From Acanthochromis polyacanthus (taxonomy: Eukaryota > Chordata > Actinopteri > Pomacentridae), in the NCBI RefSeq assembly GCF_021347895.1, contig NC_067129.1, forward strand, positions 31,099,690 to 31,163,689: a stretch of DNA of 64,000 bases, in the 5' to 3' direction. Each line of letters begins with the position of its first letter. The stretch's first letter is position 1. The notes beneath the pieces are model-generated. The model was not told where the DNA came from, ran no database searches, and worked only from the letters and a program-made list of their open reading frames with translations. A program made the position numbers and the translations under genes. This document shows positions 61,401-64,000 of this stretch, one piece after another.

Positions 61401-63638
61401 TCGTTTCGTTTCTCATTTTTGCCATATTGTGTTTTTTTGTCTCGCTTGTCTATTTTTTGTCATTTTGTCTCTTGCTTTTGCAGCTTTTTGTTTCGCTTTC
61501 GTCCATTTTTATTATCACTTTGTAATTTTTTGACTAAATTTTTGTCATTTAGTTTCTCACTTTTGTCATTTTGTGTCTCATTTTTGTAATATTTTGTCCT
61601 GCTTTTATTGCTTTTTGTCTGACTTTTGTCATTTGTATCATGTTTTTGTCGTTTTGTGTTTCCTTCTTGTCTCGCTTGTGTTCTTTTTCTTATTTTTGTC
61701 ATTTTGTGTTTCGCTTTGGTCATCGTTTTGTTTCTCGCTTTTGTCGCTTTGTGCCTAATTTTTGTAACATTTTGCTTTGTTTTTGTTGTCTTTTTTGTTT
61801 GACTTTTGTTGTATTGATCTTAAAGTAAAATACTACACTGTTCAGCTCCAGACACCTGTGACTAAAAGTTTCATACCTTTGTAAACACTCTGATCTGGAA
61901 GTTGTAATGTGTAAATGACAAACTGAGGCAGAATGCTGTTGGAACTTGTTTTTCTTTGGAAATTTCAGGCTGTTCATGATGTTTTGAGTATGTTCAGATT
62001 TTCAAAACTTTTTTTGCACTAAAACAAAGGGAAATATTTGAAGTTTATAGGTTATGTTCTGATTTTTCTGGTCACTTGAGATCAAATTGGGCTGAATGTG
62101 GAACCATAACTAGAATGAGTTGGACACCTCTATACTAGAGTCTACCTCAAAGACTGGGCTGAAGGCTGCTCAACCTAAAGGGAATCTAAACCTGAACCTT
62201 TATTTATCCACTCTCACACAGGTGTTGTAAAATATGTGGCAGGATGTTACAGATTTGTAGTTATTTCCTTAAAAACCTGCAGCATTATTCATCAGTAATT
62301 GGTTTATTGATGACACAAAACAAGAACAGTCAACATTTATCCTGCACTGACGTTACTGTTTTTGGACACTGGATTTAAGAACAGTCCTACTCAAACCCGC
62401 TTTGTCTTAAACAAATAAGCTCTAGTCAGAGGTCATTAACCACCACAGAAGTCTCTGTCATGGTGTCCGTTGCTAGCTAAACCCTCACAATGCTCTCTGC
62501 CTGCAGTCTGAGCAATAGTATTGTTTCAATTGCTTTTACTTATTATCTCAAACTGATGGGCTTTTAGGTGTTATATACAGAATATATCCCCTTTGGCCCC
62601 AAAAAATAAAATAATAAAATATCTGTCAGAAAAATTACAGTGGATAACTTCAGCCCTGCAGAGCTGTTCATATATAGCCTCACTTCAGGGCAACAAATTA
62701 AAAATGCAGAAAAGTAAGACATGTGGCGGGGTTTTTGCTGAACTCTCCTGCAGATAATAGCCTGATCAGTATTCCTTTCCAACTCCTGACAGCTAATATA
62801 AAGCGAGTGCTGCAGTTTGATCTTGTGACGTTCAAACACAAAGCAGAAAACTGAAAGCGGCTGCTGAAAAATCGGGTCTGAAAAGAGCTAAAAAGTCACC
62901 TGAGAGCTCAGAGCAGCACCTTCTGAAAACACTGTGCGAGTTTCTTGCTGCCGCCGAGCCCCAGCCGGCCTCTAAATTAATAGAAGCTGGCAAACGTCAG
63001 AGAGGCATTAAACATTCAGACGGCCATTAAATATTAAGAGTCACTTCAGCGGGAGTGGTCGGGCGGCTTTAAGGCTCAGAAAAATGCAAATAGACTCTCC
63101 TGCTCGGTCCTCCGGGGAACAGAGACGACGGTTAATGTGGTCGGTAAAGTCCAAGGTTTGTTATTAAACTGTCCAGAAGCAGGAGGAAGACGGGAGATTT
63201 ACAGAAGATAAAGGAGGGAGAGGAACACTGAGACACACTGCTGAGGTCTGATACAAAGACTGGAGCCACAAATTTCACTATTTGAGCTTCTGTTTCTCAT
63301 TTTAAAGATAAAAATGCTCTCAGTAAAACAGCTTAAAGACAAACTAGTGATAAAATAAATCATACAAACGATCGCAGACAGACTTTTATAGCTGATTTGT
63401 GTCATTTTACATGCTTCTGACTTGTTATTTTGTCAGATTTTATTACTAACTTTGCATTATTGAACTTTATATGTATCTTCCTATTTGAGAGAAGCTTAAG
63501 AACAACTTTGACAGAAGACAGCAGGGAGGAAGATCTGGTTTTTACCTTCTTCATGCGCATGCTGCGTCTCTCTGAGGCGTTTCGGACGAACGGGGATTTC
63601 TTGGAGAGAGTGGAGCTGTCGCTGTCACTGCGGTTAAT
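58390..63638 (-). CDS. wwc1: WWC1 (KIBRA), C-terminal four coding exons, partial gene
   Basis: Cytoplasmic scaffold of the Hippo pathway (binds LATS kinases and NF2, and atypical PKC; PDZ partners through its tail). Exons on the minus strand: 63638-63546, 61063-60833, 60125-60007, 58456-58390. All join in frame (93, 231, 119 and 67 nt). The product segment is a Ser-rich [17 protein letters not shown] stretch followed by ERRSMRMKK, matching the aPKC-binding and phosphorylated region of mammalian KIBRA. Next comes a DLELDL-starting acidic coiled coil ending [12 protein letters not shown], then [17 protein letters not shown] and [11 protein letters not shown], ending in ADDV, the PDZ ligand. FTRAK and the overall match separate it from unrelated coiled coils. 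[10 protein letters not shown] and REKMAFFT favour WWC1 over the paralogue WWC2. WW, C2 and upstream exons lie beyond the window edge. RARS1 follows downstream on the same strand. Confidence 0.94.
58597..59610 (-). repeat. Reverse-oriented TTTTGTC-type arrays around a TTAA-family fragment, last WWC1 intron
   Basis: Two degenerate arrays of 'gacaaaaacgagacacaaaatgac' units (58597-58905 and 59100-59610), the complement of the array unit in the MITEs at 32796, 42538 and 61308. Between them (58918-59080) is a TTAA-family block, 'gcagcatggctcagaaacagtgaacagaggagcaggctgttgg' then 'agatacattcagcatggtgaaacatc'. The conserved hAT-like head and tail are not evident here. Confidence 0.75.
60007..60125 (-). 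CDS. wwc1: WWC1 penultimate coding exon
   Basis: Acceptor tccag|ACC and donor CAG|gtacga. Encodes [20 protein letters not shown], then [19 protein letters not shown]. Ends after two bases of an arginine codon. Confidence 0.94.
60570..60790 (+). repeat. TTAA-family fragment, WWC1 intron
   Basis: Contains 'cagtgaacagaggagcaagctgttagaagatacattcagcatggagaaacatc' and 'catttctgagttctctctccttctgtttccatagtcagagctgtaggactttatattacagtt'. It ends 43 bp from the WWC1 exon at 60833. Confidence 0.6.
60833..61063 (-). CDS. wwc1: WWC1 exon, third from last (C-terminal coiled coil)
   Basis: Acceptor cctcag|CCT and donor CAG|gtgagc. 77 codons beginning [20 protein letters not shown] and ending [15 protein letters not shown]. 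Heptad-like L/R/E pattern predicts a coiled coil. Confidence 0.95.
61117..62130 (+). mobile_element. hAT-like MITE copy C with TTTTGTC array, WWC1 intron
   Basis: Left terminus AAAGTCAAACATGCC...GGTCCACTTCAGCCC, right terminus ...GGAACCATAACTAGAATGAGTTGGACACCTC. Head 'tttaaatgatttctagactatgacaagttgttttgatcat' and tail 'ctccagacacctgtgactaaaagtttc...gatctggaagttgtaatg' match copies A and B. The internal array of 'ttttgtcattttgtgtctc' units covers about 61308-61815. Confidence 0.7.
62425..62515 (-). repeat. Inverted fragment of the GCAGAGAGCATTGTGGGGGTTTAGC repeat
   Basis: 'agaagtctctgtcatggtgtccgttgctagctaaaccctcacaatgctctctgcctgc' is the complement of the core seen near 4340-4400, 10430 and 11625. 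Confidence 0.6.
62860..63120. other. Non-repetitive block in WWC1 intron, possible regulatory element
   Basis: Contains 'taaattaatag', 'ggccattaaatatta' and octamer ATGCAAAT near 63084, in otherwise unique sequence. Candidate conserved non-coding DNA only. Confidence 0.25.
63546..63638 (-). CDS. wwc1: WWC1 exon, fourth from last (aPKC-binding region)
   Basis: Acceptor ttccag|ATT and donor AAG|gtaaaa. 31 codons, [20 protein letters not shown] then [11 protein letters not shown]. Basic, serine-rich; corresponds to the segment phosphorylated by atypical PKC in mammalian KIBRA. Confidence 0.94.
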
Positions 63639-63837
63639 CTGGAAACAACAACAGCACAGAGTTAAACATTTACCCAACATCTGGACCCCAAACATCACTA
63701 AAACTACACCATTTATCAGAGCAAGCCAATGTGACATGTAAAAACAGAAAGAATCATTGGATTTTCGTCTTGTAGATGGTCTTTGAAGTAATCATGAGTG
63801 GAAACTTGAAATAAAGAAATAAAGGACTTATCTTCTG

Positions 63838-64000
63838 TCAGAGTTGCTCCATACTAGCTAAAGTCACTCTGTATTAGTTAAAGTTGCTCAGTATTAGTTA
63901 AAGTTGCTCTATATTGGTTAAAGTTGCTCTACATTGGTTAAAGTTGCTCAGTATTAGTTAAAGTTGCTCTATATTGGTTAAAGTTGCTCTACATTGGTTA
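63838..64000 (+). repeat. 20-bp tandem array running off the window end
   Basis: Eight units of AAAGTTGCTC(T/A)(A/G/C)(T/C)ATT(A/G)GTT type. Late units repeat in the order CAGTATTAGTT, CTATATTGGTT, CTACATTGGTT, giving a 60-bp higher-order period. Continues beyond 64000. Confidence 0.92.

Overview
This is vertebrate nuclear DNA, almost certainly from a ray-finned (teleost) fish. It has GT-AG spliced genes, AT-rich introns, and a dense mix of Tc1/mariner, Harbinger, piggyBac-like and hAT-like DNA transposons, a non-LTR retrotransposon and a tRNA-derived SINE. The species cannot be fixed from the sequence.

Two protein-coding genes can be supported, both on the minus strand and head to tail. (1) RARS1, cytosolic arginyl-tRNA synthetase, is complete. 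Fifteen coding exons between 48466 (ATG) and 12814 (stop) join in phase into a 660-residue protein, the length I recall for the human enzyme. (2) WWC1 (KIBRA, a Hippo-pathway scaffold) is represented by its last four coding exons (63638 down to 58390), ending in the ADDV PDZ-binding tail; the rest lies beyond the right edge. The WWC1-RARS1 order matches the known vertebrate arrangement, so this is old conserved synteny.

Layout: 1-12.4 kb is intergenic. It holds a 231-bp palindromic Tc1/mariner MITE (4.5 kb), a nearly intact but doubly mutated Jockey/CR1-group LINE (5.6-9.0 kb, minus) and an old tandem duplication (9.8-11.8 kb). From 12.4 to 48.5 kb is RARS1. Its introns carry a 1.3-kb CCATCC minisatellite, a Tc1 relic (23.5-24.5 kb), two related purine-rich arrays (27.3 and 31.0 kb), a 771-bp element flanked by ATAATC, a 533-bp TTAA-flanked piggyBac-type MITE, a 0.63-kb imperfect palindrome, a Harbinger relic with a Tc1-type MITE nested in it, and a GTGAAATATTTCAC array. 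A compact promoter with ETS and CRE/ATF sites precedes RARS1. From 48.7 to 58.4 kb is spacer and possible WWC1 3' UTR, with another Tc1 relic and a SINE. From 58.4 to 64 kb are WWC1 exons and introns with degenerate TTTTGTC-type arrays and a 20-bp tandem array running off the end.

No bacterial-style operon, CRISPR array or new enzymatic system is present. The most interesting material is repeat biology: a dispersed TTAA-flanked non-autonomous transposon family with at least eight copies or fragments here, three copies of a hAT-like MITE that each carry an expanded degenerate array, and the large hairpin-forming intronic inverted repeat.
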